A stretch of 64,000 bases of DNA from Cupriavidus sp. P-10 (GTDB lineage: Bacteria; Pseudomonadota; Gammaproteobacteria; Burkholderiales; Burkholderiaceae): positions 2,418,001 through 2,482,000 of the forward strand of contig NZ_AP025171.1 of assembly GCF_003402535.2 (NCBI RefSeq), written 5' to 3'. Shown here one piece after another: positions 45,460 to 54,649 of this stretch (position 1 is the first letter of the stretch; the number at the start of each line of letters is the position of its first letter). The notes beneath the pieces were generated by a model. That model was not told the DNA's origin and ran no database searches. It saw only the letters and a list, made by a program, of their open reading frames with translations. Both the position numbers and the translations under genes were made by a program.

Positions 45460-47348
45460 CACGCCACCACCACTTCGCGGAACATGCCCGCATCCATATG
45501 CATCATCAGGTGGCAATGCCAGGCCCAGCGTCCCAGCGCATCGGCGGTAACCAGGAAGCTGATGCGCTGCGCCGGCTGCACGGGGATAGTGTGGCGCCGC
45601 GCCTGGAAGCTGCCGTCCGGCGCTTCCAGTTCGCTCCACATGCCGTGCAGGTGCATGGGGTGGGTCATCATGGTGTCGTTGTGCAGGATCACGCGCAGCC
45701 GTTCTCCGTACTTGAAATAGATTGGCGTCGACTTGCCGAACTCCACGCCGTCGAACGACCACGAGTAGCGCTCCATGTTGCCGGTCAGGTGCAGTTCGAC
45801 TTCGCGGCCCGCGCCGCGCGGATCCATCGGCCCGCCGACGGTGTGCTGGTCGGCCAGCGTCAGCACGCGCCTGCCGTTGTTGCGCAGGCCGATGCCGGGA
45901 TCGTCGAGGTTGGTGCGCGCCATGTCGACGCGCATGTCGGTGCTGGCGCCGTACTCGGTGCGGGCATGGCGCGCGACCTTGCCCGGCATGTTGAGCGAAG
46001 GCTCGGCGGCCATCGCCGCCATGCCGTGCTTGCTGTGGTCCATGCCGTGCTGGCTGTGGTCCATGCCGTGCTGGCTGTGGTCCATGCCGGGCATGGCGCC
46101 ATGGTCCATCGCCGCCATGCCATGCATGCCGCCGTGGCCCATGCCACCCATGTCGCCCATCATGTCGGTCATGCTCAGCCATTCCGGCTTGTCCGGCGCG
46201 GGCACTGGCGCGGACAGTCCTTCGCGCACTGCCAGCGTGCCGCGCGCATAGCCGGTGCGGTCCATTGCCTGCGCGAAGAGGGTGTAGGCGTCCTCCTGCG
46301 GCGCGACCACGACGTCGCAGGTCTCGCCGGGACCGAAGCGGAACTCGTCGACGGTGACCGGCTCCAGGTCCTGCCCGTCGGCCTGCACCACGCGCAGCTT
46401 CAGGCCGGGGATGCGCACGTCATAGAAGGTATTGCCCGAGCCGTTGATAAAGCGCAGCCGCACGGTCTCGCCACGGCGGAACAGCCCGGTCCAGTTGCCG
46501 GCCGGCGTGACGCCGTTGGTCAGGTAGGTCAGCGTGGCGCCCGACAGGTCCGCCAGATCGGTCGGGCTCATCCGCATCTGGTTCCACATGCGGCGCTTGT
46601 CTAGCGCCGGCTTCAGCCCGTCGCGCGCCGCGTCGCGGAAGAAATCGACGGCGGTGGGCTGGTTGTAGTTGTAGTAGTCGCTTTGCACCTTGAGCTTGGT
46701 CAGCACCCTCATCGGGTCTTCGTCGGTCCAGTCGGACAGCAGCACGGTGTAGTCGCGGTCAGCGTGCCCGTGCGCGCGGCCCTCGGCCGGATCGATGACG
46801 ATGCCGCCGTAGACGCCGGTCATCTCCTGGAAGCCCGAGTGCGAGTGGTACCAGTAGCTGCCCTGCTGCGCGACCTCGAAGCGATAGGTAAAGGTCTCGC
46901 CCGGGGCGATGCCGGCAAAGCTGATGCCGGGCACGCCATCCATCCCGAACGGCAGGATGATGCCGTGCCAGTGGATCGAGGTCGGCTCGCGCAGCCGGTT
47001 GGTGACGCGGATGGTGACGGTATCGCCCTCGCGCCAGCGCAGCGTCGGGCCCGGCAGCATGCCATTGATGGTGGTGGCCACCATCGGCTTGCCGGTGAAA
47101 TTGACCAGCGACTCGCCGATCACGAGGTCGAATTCAGTGCCGCGCAGCACCGGCGCGGTCCCGGCAGCGGCGGTGGCGGGGCCGGGTGCGCTGGCCAGGG
47201 CGCTGGCGCCGCCAAACCCCGACAGCCCGGCGACCACGCCGCCGGCCACCAATCCCTGCACGAAGCGCCGACGTGGCAGGTCGGGGGGCGTGGGCAGCAG
47301 GAGGCCCGTAGAGCGGTGGCGTCGCATGGCAGTCAGTCTGTTGTGCAT
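45459..47348 (-). CDS. copA: Multicopper oxidase CopA
   Basis: The 629-residue protein has a Tat signal (PRRRFVQGLVAGG) and the four copper ligand sets of multicopper oxidases: HWHG, HSHSG, HPMHLHGM and HCHLMMHM. Between the second and third domains lies a long Met/His-rich insert (about 395-450) with three copies of GMDHSQ/KH. It oxidises Cu(I) to the less toxic Cu(II) in the periplasm. Two starts are possible (47348, or an ATG 7 codons later); neither has a strong ribosome binding site. It leads the copABCD operon and is divergent from copRS. Confidence 0.95.
   Translation of the reverse strand: MHNRLTAMRRHRSTGLLLPTPPDLPRRRFVQGLVAGGVVAGLSGFGGASALASAPGPATAAAGTAPVLRGTEFDLVIGESLVNFTGKPMVATTINGMLPGPTLRWREGDTVTIRVTNRLREPTSIHWHGIILPFGMDGVPGISFAGIAPGETFTYRFEVAQQGSYWYHSHSGFQEMTGVYGGIVIDPAEGRAHGHADRDYTVLLSDWTDEDPMRVLTKLKVQSDYYNYNQPTAVDFFRDAARDGLKPALDKRRMWNQMRMSPTDLADLSGATLTYLTNGVTPAGNWTGLFRRGETVRLRFINGSGNTFYDVRIPGLKLRVVQADGQDLEPVTVDEFRFGPGETCDVVVAPQEDAYTLFAQAMDRTGYARGTLAVREGLSAPVPAPDKPEWLSMTDMMGDMGGMGHGGMHGMAAMDHGAMPGMDHSQHGMDHSQHGMDHSKHGMAAMAAEPSLNMPGKVARHARTEYGASTDMRVDMARTNLDDPGIGLRNNGRRVLTLADQHTVGGPMDPRGAGREVELHLTGNMERYSWSFDGVEFGKSTPIYFKYGERLRVILHNDTMMTHPMHLHGMWSELEAPDGSFQARRHTIPVQPAQRISFLVTADALGRWAWHCHLMMHMDAGMFREVVVA
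46021..46090 (-). repeat. 21-bp tandem repeat inside copA encoding GMDHSQH units
   Basis: Three adjacent copies encode Met-Asp-His-Ser-Gln/Lys-His-Gly. The multiple of three keeps the frame, and each copy adds Met and His residues that can bind copper. Confidence 0.85.
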
Positions 47349-47402
47349 GGTTGGAAAGGCATGCCAAGCGTAGCCAGCGCCACCCTACCCTCGCCTGACT
47401 GG

Positions 47403-47435
47403 AACATGACAATCCGGTAATCTTCCGGTCATGTT
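47403..47435. promoter_or_regulatory. Candidate CopR operator between copA and copR
   Basis: AACATGAC and GTCATGTT form a perfect 8-bp-arm inverted repeat with a 17-base spacer that contains TCCGGTAATCTTCCGG. The element TGACA-N5-GTAAT inside resembles known CopR/CusR-type boxes. It lies in the 147-base divergent region, suited to control both copA and copR. Confidence 0.65.
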
Positions 47436-47495
47436 GGCGCGCACCGCGCGCGCGTACAGTTGCCGGACTGATCGATCACAAGGAAGCCAAGGCCG

Positions 47496-48188
47496 ATGAA
47501 ACTGCTGGTAGTGGAGGACGAGACCAAGACCGGGGAATACCTGCGCCAGGGCCTGACGGAAGCGGGCTTTGTCGTCGACCTGGTGCACAACGGGCTGGAC
47601 GGCCAGCACCTGGCCATGACCGAGCCCTACGACCTCGTCATCCTCGACGTGATGCTGCCAGACATGGACGGCTGGCGCATCGTGCAGGCGCTGCGGGCCG
47701 CCGAAAACGCCGTGCCGGTGCTGTTCCTGACCGCGCGCGACAGCGTGGCGGACCGCGTCAAGGGCCTGGAGCTGGGCGCCGACGACTACCTGGTCAAGCC
47801 CTTCGCCTTCTCCGAACTGCTGGCGCGCGTACGCACCCTGCTGCGGCGCGGCGCGGCGCAGATGGCGCTCGACCGGATCCAGGTGGCCGACCTCGTGCTC
47901 GACCTCGGGCGCCGGCGCGCGACCCGCGCCGGGCGCCGCATCACGCTGACCAGCAAGGAATTCGCGCTGCTCGAACTGCTGGCACGGCGCCGCGGCGAAG
48001 TGCTGCCGCGCTCGCTGATCGCCTCGCAGGTGTGGGACATGAACTTCGACAGCGACAGCAACGTGATCGACGTAGCCATCCGCCGCCTGCGCGCCAAGAT
48101 CGACGACGGCTTCGAACCCCGGCTGATCCAGACCGTGCGCGGCATGGGCTATGTGCTGGAGGAGCCGGACCCGGAGGATGCGGCATGA
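47496..48188 (+). CDS. copR: Heavy-metal response regulator CopR (OmpR family)
   Basis: The 230-residue protein has a receiver domain (acidic pocket ED, phospho-acceptor Asp51, Lys101 in LVKPFAF) and a C-terminal OmpR winged helix. It is the CopR/CusR type of metal regulators. It is divergent from copABCD and overlaps copS by ATGA, so it is the regulator of the copper operon. Confidence 0.95.
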   Translation: MKLLVVEDETKTGEYLRQGLTEAGFVVDLVHNGLDGQHLAMTEPYDLVILDVMLPDMDGWRIVQALRAAENAVPVLFLTARDSVADRVKGLELGADDYLVKPFAFSELLARVRTLLRRGAAQMALDRIQVADLVLDLGRRRATRAGRRITLTSKEFALLELLARRRGEVLPRSLIASQVWDMNFDSDSNVIDVAIRRLRAKIDDGFEPRLIQTVRGMGYVLEEPDPEDAA

Positions 48189-49606
48189 AAGGCCGGCTGT
48201 CGCTGACGGCGCGGCTCACGATCCTGTTTTCGCTGTCGTCGGCGGCGGTGCTGCTGGGCCTGGGCGTGCTGATCTGGCTGGCGATGGACAGCCATTTCGC
48301 CGACGAGGACTACGCGGTGCTGGACGACAACGTGCGCCTGGTCCGCCAGATCGCGGCCGAAGGCCCGATGGCGTCGCTGCCGCAGCGGCTCGGCCAGGCG
48401 CTGGAGCACCACCCCGGCTTTGTCGCCGAGGTGCGCAACGCCGAGGGCCAGCCCGTGTACGCCACGCACGGCTTCGACTTCGGCCCCGCGCTGGGCGTGG
48501 CCGCGGCGCTGCCGGCGCAGCGCGATACCTTCGCCTGGGAACAGCGCGGGCAGGCTTACCGCGGCTTGCGCGCCGTGGCGCAGGTGCCGGGCGCCGGCGC
48601 GCTGCGCATCGTGGTCGGCATGGACACCGCGCTGCATGCGCATTTCATGCACGCGTTCCGCCGCTCGCTCGCCTTCTACACCGCGCTGGCCGCGCTGGCC
48701 AGCGGGTTGCTGGGCTGGTGGGCGGCGCGCCGCGGGCTGGCGCCGCTGCGCACCATGGCCTCGCGCGCGCGCACGGTCACCGCGCACAAGCTCGACGAGC
48801 GCATGCCGGTGGCAGCGGTGCCGGTGGAAATGGCCGACCTGGCCGCCACGCTCAACGCCATGCTCGCGCGGCTGCAGGACGACTTCAGGCGCCTGTCGGA
48901 ATTTTCGTCCGACCTGGCGCACGAGTTGCGCACGCCGATCACCAACCTGATGACGCAGACCGACGTGGTGCTGTCGCAGCCGCGCGATGCGGCCAAGTAC
49001 CGCGAGGTGCTGGCGTCAAACGCCGAGGAGCTGCAGCGGCTCTCGCGCATGGTGTCCGACATGCTGTTCCTGGCCAAGATGGAACATGGCATCACGCTGC
49101 CCAGCGCCGAGCGCATCGCGGTCGAGCAGGAAGTCGCGGCGCTGTTCGACTTCTACGATGCGCTGGCCGAGGACAAGGGCGTGCAACTGCGGCAGCACGG
49201 CAGCGGCCGCATCACCGGCGACCGGCTGATGGTGCGGCGCGCGCTCAGCAACGTGCTGTCCAACGCGCTGCGGCACGCCGCCGCGGGCAAGCCCATCGTG
49301 GTGACGATCGTGCCGCGCCCCGGCGCGGCGGAGGGTGCGGAGGGGGCGGAAGCCGTGGATATCGTGGTCGAGAACCAAGGCGAAACCATTCCGCCCGAAT
49401 TCCTGCCGTCGCTGTTCGACCGCTTTTCGCGCGCCGACAAGTCGCGCGCGCGGCCGGATTCGGATGGCACCGGGCTGGGCCTGGCGATCACGCAGGCGAT
49501 CATGGCCGCGCACGGCGGCGCCATCGCCGCCGAGTCGGCCGCGGGCAGGACGCGCTTCGTGCTCACGTTCCGCGCGCGGCGCGAACCGGACACCGTGCAC
49601 GCATGA
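48185..49606 (+). CDS. copS: Heavy-metal sensor histidine kinase CopS
   Basis: The 473-residue protein has two membrane segments (about 10-33 and 162-182) bounding a periplasmic sensor of about 125 residues, a HAMP region, the phospho-accepting His246 in [11 protein letters not shown], and an ATPase with N-, G1- and G2-box motifs (DGTGLGLAI). It is the CusS/CopS type that senses periplasmic copper. The ATG overlaps the copR stop. Two short His-containing patches lie in the sensor region (e.g. LEHHPGF). Confidence 0.95.
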   Translation: MKGRLSLTARLTILFSLSSAAVLLGLGVLIWLAMDSHFADEDYAVLDDNVRLVRQIAAEGPMASLPQRLGQALEHHPGFVAEVRNAEGQPVYATHGFDFGPALGVAAALPAQRDTFAWEQRGQAYRGLRAVAQVPGAGALRIVVGMDTALHAHFMHAFRRSLAFYTALAALASGLLGWWAARRGLAPLRTMASRARTVTAHKLDERMPVAAVPVEMADLAATLNAMLARLQDDFRRLSEFSSDLAHELRTPITNLMTQTDVVLSQPRDAAKYREVLASNAEELQRLSRMVSDMLFLAKMEHGITLPSAERIAVEQEVAALFDFYDALAEDKGVQLRQHGSGRITGDRLMVRRALSNVLSNALRHAAAGKPIVVTIVPRPGAAEGAEGAEAVDIVVENQGETIPPEFLPSLFDRFSRADKSRARPDSDGTGLGLAITQAIMAAHGGAIAAESAAGRTRFVLTFRARREPDTVHA

Positions 49607-49680
49607 TGGCCTGCGGGCTGCACGGCGCGCGAAAAAGCCGCCCGAGCCAGTAAGGCCGTTGGGGGAGCTGGCAAGGGCGC

Positions 49681-49714
49681 AAAAAAACCGCCGGATGCGG
49701 CTCCAGCGGCGGTT
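49681..49714 (-). terminator. Rho-independent terminator of the sensory operon (leftward)
   Basis: Read on the minus strand, AACCGCCG and CGGCGGTT flank a 12-base loop and run into TTTTTTT. It lies about 107 bases past the CHASE2 kinase stop and ends the leftward operon; the rightward copS may use it less well since no T-run follows on that strand. Confidence 0.75.
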
Positions 49715-49776
49715 CGATGCTACGCAATTCCGCCTTGTTTGAATGGCAACAATTGTGTCGGCGAACACATTGCTGA

Positions 49777-49821
49777 CATGGCCTGCGCTGCCATGGCTCG
49801 CGCTGCCATGGCTCGCGCTGT
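49777..49821. repeat. 15-bp tandem repeat (three copies) at the end of the CHASE2 kinase gene
   Basis: Three copies of CATGGCTCGCGCTGC, two with single changes, end at the stop codon of the kinase gene. Like the hpnA repeat, the array abuts a stop codon. Confidence 0.85.
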
Positions 49822-52289
49822 CAGGCGCGCTGACCGGCCGGCAATTCGATCCGGAAGGTGGCGCCGGCACCTGCCGCGCTCTGCACCGTGACTTTGCCAC
49901 CATGCCGCTCGGCCACCGCGCGCACCAGCACCAGGCCCAGCCCGGTGCCGTCCGGCGCGCCCTGCTGGCCCTCGTGCAGGCGCACGAAGGGCTCGAACAG
50001 CCGCGCCTGGTCGGCCTCCTCGATGCCGGGGCCATGGTCCTGCACCGCGATCACGAAATGCTCCCGGTCGCGCGTCAGCGTCACCGCCACCTCGGCACCT
50101 TGCGGGCTGAACTTGATCGCGTTGCTGACCACGTTGGCGATGGCCCGCACCAGCAGCGCGGGCTCGCCGCGCAGCACGGCGGGCTCGTCGGGCAGGTCGA
50201 CCTGCAGCGGCACGCTGCGGGCATTGGCCAGCGCCCACAGCTGGTCGGTGGCATCCAGCACCAGGCCGCCGAGCTCGACCTCGGTAAAGCTCAGCGACTG
50301 CGACTCGGCGCGCGCCACGCTGATGAAATCGTCGGCCAGCGTCATGGTGCGGCGCGCGTGGGCGGCGATGCGGTCCAGCACGGCGCTATTGCTGTTGCCA
50401 TCGCCGGCGCTGCCGGGCTGCGCGGCGCCATGGTGGCCGTGGGCGGCGGCGGCAGCGGCGGCGTCGCGGCGCACGCGGCGCTCGTGCAGCTCGATCAGCG
50501 CCAGGATCGATGCCTGCGGCGAGCGCATGTCGTGCGACAGGAAGCGCAGCATCTGTTCGCGCTGGCGCTCGGCCACGCGGATCGCCGTGATGTCGGTGAC
50601 GCTGACGATCAGCCCCGCCACCGCTCCGGCCTCGCCGTGCAGCGGCGCGCCGTGCAGCAGGTAGCGGCGGTCGCCGCGCCCGGCCACCTCGATGCCGCCT
50701 TCGGGCATGGGCTCCTGCCCCGGCCCGACCCCGGCGTGGCGGGCATGCAGCGCGTGCCAGTACGCCAGCGCGGGCGCGGGCGCCGGGAACAGCGCCTCGA
50801 TCACGTCGCGGATGGGCGGCCGCGGCTGGCCGGTATCGCGTGCCGTGGCCACGCTGCCGAGTACCGCCGGCGCCAGCGCCGCGCAGCGCCGGTTGGCCAG
50901 CATCACGCCGCCCGCCAGGTCGCAGATGGCGGTGGCATCGGGCAGGCTTTCGAGCCCGTCCGAAAGGAACCGGCGCATGCCGCGCAGCCTGGCGCTCATG
51001 CCGTACACGGCGCGCATGCGGCTGTCCAGCGTGACGCCGGTGTAGTGCGGGGCGGGCATCAGGCCCGGCTCGCGCTCCAGCCGCGCCAGTTCGTCGGTCA
51101 GGAAGCGCAGCGCCGCTTCCTGGCGGCGCCATGCCCAGAGCGGGTAGAACAGCACGCAGCCCAGCGCCGCCGCGGCCGGGGCGAACCAGAGCCGTGCCAG
51201 CGCCAGCAGCACCAGCGAGCCGCCCAGCAAGGCCGCCAGCAGCAGCCCGGTGGCGACCAGCGCGCCGCGCGGCGGCAGGCGCAGCGGGGCCAGCGCCGCC
51301 AGCAGCACCGCCAGCAGCGTTCCCGCCAGCTGCCACGCGTGCGGCACGGCCAGGATCGCATCGCCGTCCGTCAGCGTCTGCAGGGTATTGGCCAGGATTT
51401 CGACGCCGCTCATGCCGCGGCCGTCGCGCGACACCGGCGTGGGCAGCACGTCGCCCATGCCGGTGGCCATGGCGCCCACCAGGACCGCCTTGCCGGCAAA
51501 GCGCGCGGGATCGATGCGGCCTTCCAGCACGTCGCGCGCCGATACGCGCGCAAAGGTGCCGGGCGGGCCGGCGTAGGGAATGCGCACGCGCCCGCTGCGC
51601 TCCCAGCCGTTGCTTTCCGTGAAGCGCACGGCTTCCTGGCGGTAGCTGCCGAGCGAGCGCGGTGCGTGCCCAAACTGGGCCATCACCGTGGCCAGGTGCG
51701 GCACGCCGGCGGCCTCGACCGGGTGCGGTCCCTCGCGCAGCCAGACCTGGCGTGCCACGCCATCGGTATCGACCACCATGTTGATATGGCCGACCGCGGC
51801 GCCCAGCCCGGCCAGCGGGTAGCGCACCAGCATGCCGTCAGCGCCGGGCTCGGCCACTACCGGCAGCACCACGTTGCCGGCCTGCGCCAGGCTGCGCGCC
51901 AGCAGCGCGTCGTCTTGCGGATAGCGCGTGTCGCGTTCGGACAGGATCACGTCGACGCCGATCACGCGCGGGGCGCCGGCGGCAATGCGCTCGACCAGTT
52001 GCCCCAGCACCGCGCGGCGCCAGGGCCAGCGGCCGACCGCAGTAATGCTGGCGTCGTCGATGGCGACGATGACGATGTCGTCGCGGGCGGGATGGTGCTG
52101 GGCGGCAATGGCGATGTCGTAGGCGGCCAGGTCGGCGCGCTCGGTCCAGCCCTGGCGCGCGGCCAGCACCACCAGGGCCAGCACCGCCGCGACCAGCACG
52201 CACCATTCGGCCAGCGTGCGGCGGCCGAAGGCGCGCCCGGGCGCGGCCGGTTCAGTGGAGGCGGATGCCACCACCGTCCGTCCCGCCAC
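49821..52289 (-). CDS. CHASE2-domain sensor histidine kinase
   Basis: The 822-residue protein has a membrane segment near 26-44, an extracytoplasmic CHASE2 domain (about 45-310; VGRWPWRR, VIGVDVILSERD, AGKAVLVGAMATGMGD), three further membrane segments (320-388), a PAS domain (about 440-575), the phospho-accepting His586 in FLSHDMRSP, and a C-terminal ATPase (N-box VVSNAIKFSP; G2 DGTGLGLVLV). The start is a GTG, and its position is uncertain. Its 5' end overlaps the upstream FecR gene by 38 bases. It is the sensor of a three-gene operon. The signal is unknown. Confidence 0.92.
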   Translation of the reverse strand: MAGRTVVASASTEPAAPGRAFGRRTLAEWCVLVAAVLALVVLAARQGWTERADLAAYDIAIAAQHHPARDDIVIVAIDDASITAVGRWPWRRAVLGQLVERIAAGAPRVIGVDVILSERDTRYPQDDALLARSLAQAGNVVLPVVAEPGADGMLVRYPLAGLGAAVGHINMVVDTDGVARQVWLREGPHPVEAAGVPHLATVMAQFGHAPRSLGSYRQEAVRFTESNGWERSGRVRIPYAGPPGTFARVSARDVLEGRIDPARFAGKAVLVGAMATGMGDVLPTPVSRDGRGMSGVEILANTLQTLTDGDAILAVPHAWQLAGTLLAVLLAALAPLRLPPRGALVATGLLLAALLGGSLVLLALARLWFAPAAAALGCVLFYPLWAWRRQEAALRFLTDELARLEREPGLMPAPHYTGVTLDSRMRAVYGMSARLRGMRRFLSDGLESLPDATAICDLAGGVMLANRRCAALAPAVLGSVATARDTGQPRPPIRDVIEALFPAPAPALAYWHALHARHAGVGPGQEPMPEGGIEVAGRGDRRYLLHGAPLHGEAGAVAGLIVSVTDITAIRVAERQREQMLRFLSHDMRSPQASILALIELHERRVRRDAAAAAAAHGHHGAAQPGSAGDGNSNSAVLDRIAAHARRTMTLADDFISVARAESQSLSFTEVELGGLVLDATDQLWALANARSVPLQVDLPDEPAVLRGEPALLVRAIANVVSNAIKFSPQGAEVAVTLTRDREHFVIAVQDHGPGIEEADQARLFEPFVRLHEGQQGAPDGTGLGLVLVRAVAERHGGKVTVQSAAGAGATFRIELPAGQRA

Positions 52290-53928
52290 CGGTGCCGATG
52301 GCCGCGCCGGCGCCGTCGAGCAGGTACGTCAGGATCTCGATGCGCTGCGGCGCCGAGAATGCCGCCGGGTCAAGCACCGTGCGAGGCGCCGCGCGGGCGA
52401 CCCGCACGTAGTAGACGCCGGGCGCCGGGCGCGGCAACTCGAAGGTGTTGGTTTCGCTGTGCTGGTCCACCAGCGGCGTGGCGAAGCCGGCATCAGCCGA
52501 CAGCTGGACCCGGAAGCCGGTGCCGCCGCCCGCGTCGGCGGGCCAGCCGAGGTGCAGCGTCTTGCCGTCGTCCTGCATCGACGGCACGGGGCCTGCCGGC
52601 TCGACTCGGTAAGCGACCGGCGCCGACCACGGGCCCGGCCGGCCCACGCCGTCAACGCTGCGCACGCGCCACCAGTACTGGCCCGGCGCCTGCGGCTGCG
52701 CGCTGGCCGGCTCGGCAGCGGGGTGCTGTGCCACCTCGCTGCTGAAGCCGGCATCGCCGGCCACGGCCAGTTCATAGCTGGCGGCACTAGGTACCGCCGC
52801 CCAGGCGAACGCCACCGTCTCGCCATAGCGCACCGCATCGGCGGCGGGCTGCAGCGTGAACGGCGCCGGCGGGTTCAGCCGCACGGCCACCGGCGCCTGC
52901 GCGGCAAGGCCGGTCAGCCGGTTGGCGTCGATGGCGCTGACGGCGAGATAGAGCGTGCCTTCCGGCAGGTCCTGCGGACGCGCGCGCGTGTCGGTGGTGG
53001 TGCCGCTCCAGGCCAGTTCGGTCAGCGCCGCGTCGCGCGCCACCGTGACGCGGTACGCGCTGGCGCCGGGCACTGGCTGCCAGGCGGCGTCGAAGGCCGG
53101 GCCCAGCACGGTATCGGCAGGGGGCAGCAGCATCGGCGCCGGCAGCAGCGCCACCGGTTGCGACAGCTGGCCACGGTCGGACACGCCGACACCGTAGCCT
53201 GCACTCACTTGCGCCGCGGCGGTCATGGCGCGCCCCTCAGGCGCGCGCCTGGCCTGGCGCGCCGCGCTGACGCCGACGCGGCCTTCCAGCACCTCGCTGC
53301 GGCTGCCTGCGGCGTCGGCCGAAACCCGGTAGCTGGTGCCGCGCACGCCGGTGACCATCATCGGCGTATGCAACTCGAAACGGCCCACGCCGCTGCCCTC
53401 GGGTGCCACGCGGGTATCGGCGCCGCCCTTGTCGATGCGGATCACGGTATCGGTCAGGCCGCTGCGCGCGAATGTACGCAGCCGGCGCACCGCCACCGTG
53501 GTATTTGGCGGCAGGGTGATGCGGCTGCGATCGGGCAGTTCCAGCGTGACCGAGCCGGCCGCCGGCGTTTCGATCCGTGCCGATTCGTCCAGCGACATGC
53601 CGGCCTGCACCGGGCGGCCGTTGGCGCGCACTTCGCCGGTGACATAGACCACGCGCGCCGACGCTGCCTGCTCCGGGATCTGGCTCAGCGGAATGCGCAG
53701 GCGCGAGCCGGGCACGAGCCGGTAGGGGTCCGCCACGCCGTTGAGCCGCTGCAGCGTGCGCCAGCCATCGGTCGACGCCATGTAGCGCCCGGCCAGGCCG
53801 ATCAGGGTATCGCCTGGCTCCACCAGGTAAAGGAAATCGGCGCCCTCGGCGCCCGCCGGCCCGGCCAGGGCCGGACCCGCCACGCCAGCCACCCAGGCCA
53901 GCGCGGCCGTGCCAATCCACTTACGCAT
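52252..53928 (-). CDS. LysM and FecR domain periplasmic protein
   Basis: The 558-residue protein has a signal peptide (WIGTAALAWVAGVAGPALA), a LysM domain (YLVEPGDTLIGLAGRYM) for peptidoglycan binding at about residues 30-85, a FecR domain (about 95-225; VRANGRPVQAGMSL, SVTLELPDRSRITL), and three to four fibronectin-like repeats with FxWxxVPxAxxYxL-style motifs. The start at ATG 53928 overlaps the regulator stop by 8 bases. FecR domains often act in signal transduction at the cell surface; it may deliver or modulate the signal for the CHASE2 kinase. Confidence 0.88.
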   Translation of the reverse strand: MRKWIGTAALAWVAGVAGPALAGPAGAEGADFLYLVEPGDTLIGLAGRYMASTDGWRTLQRLNGVADPYRLVPGSRLRIPLSQIPEQAASARVVYVTGEVRANGRPVQAGMSLDESARIETPAAGSVTLELPDRSRITLPPNTTVAVRRLRTFARSGLTDTVIRIDKGGADTRVAPEGSGVGRFELHTPMMVTGVRGTSYRVSADAAGSRSEVLEGRVGVSAARQARRAPEGRAMTAAAQVSAGYGVGVSDRGQLSQPVALLPAPMLLPPADTVLGPAFDAAWQPVPGASAYRVTVARDAALTELAWSGTTTDTRARPQDLPEGTLYLAVSAIDANRLTGLAAQAPVAVRLNPPAPFTLQPAADAVRYGETVAFAWAAVPSAASYELAVAGDAGFSSEVAQHPAAEPASAQPQAPGQYWWRVRSVDGVGRPGPWSAPVAYRVEPAGPVPSMQDDGKTLHLGWPADAGGGTGFRVQLSADAGFATPLVDQHSETNTFELPRPAPGVYYVRVARAAPRTVLDPAAFSAPQRIEILTYLLDGAGAAIGTGGGTDGGGIRLH

Positions 53929-54649
53929 CCGCCCCGGCCTCGTTCGCTTCCACTTCGGCAGCGGAAATTTCCTCAAAGCGATAGCCGTGCGAGTACACCG
54001 AGGTGAGCCGCACGCCGTTCTCGGGGCGCAGCGCCAGCTTCAGCCGCAGCCGCGAGATATGGGTATCGAGCGTGCGCGAGCCGGCGCCCATGGCGCGGCC
54101 CCAGACCGCCTGCTCCACCACCTCGCGCGCCAGCAGGCGCCCGGCATTGCGGAACAGGAACAGGGCCAGCTCATACTCGCGCGGCGACAGCTGCACGGGC
54201 TGGCCGCCGAGGTTGATGGCGCGGGTATGGGGATCGACCGTGTAGTTGCCGCGCCGGATCTGCTCGACTTCCTGCGCGGCCTCGGGATAGGCCCGGCGCA
54301 GCAGCGAGCGCACGCGCGCGATCAGCTCGCCGGCGCGGATGGGCTTGAGCATGTAGTCGTCCGCGCCGACGCTCAGGCCGGCGACGATGTCGGCCTCGCC
54401 GGTACGGCTGGTGACAAACAGGATGGGCGGCATGTTGCCGGACTTCTGCCGCACCCAGCTGACCAGTTCGTAGCCGCTGGTGCCGGGCAGCTGCCAGTCG
54501 ACCATCAGCAGGTCAAACGCCCGTTCGCGCAGCGCTCGCAGGAAATCGGCGCCATTGGCGAACGATTCGCACTCGAAACCGGCCTCGCCCAAAATCTGCC
54601 GGATCAGTTCGGCCTGATCCGGATCGTCCTCTACCGAGGCAATTCTCAT
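53921..54649 (-). CDS. OmpR-family response regulator
   Basis: The 242-residue protein has a receiver domain (EDDPDQAE acidic pocket, phospho-acceptor Asp51 in LLMVDWQLP, conserved KPI) and an OmpR winged helix (about 140-235; LSPREYELALFLFRNAG, TLDTHISRLRLKL). It leads the operon with the LysM-FecR protein and CHASE2 kinase, whose genes overlap downstream, so kinase and regulator probably form a pair. Confidence 0.94.
   Translation of the reverse strand: MRIASVEDDPDQAELIRQILGEAGFECESFANGADFLRALRERAFDLLMVDWQLPGTSGYELVSWVRQKSGNMPPILFVTSRTGEADIVAGLSVGADDYMLKPIRAGELIARVRSLLRRAYPEAAQEVEQIRRGNYTVDPHTRAINLGGQPVQLSPREYELALFLFRNAGRLLAREVVEQAVWGRAMGAGSRTLDTHISRLRLKLALRPENGVRLTSVYSHGYRFEEISAAEVEANEAGADA

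Noticed and set aside
49743..54006. Long plus-strand frames opposite the CHASE2 kinase and FecR genes
   Set aside because: They lack domains and hydrophobic patterns, while the minus-strand genes have full domain sets and overlapping start/stop signals.
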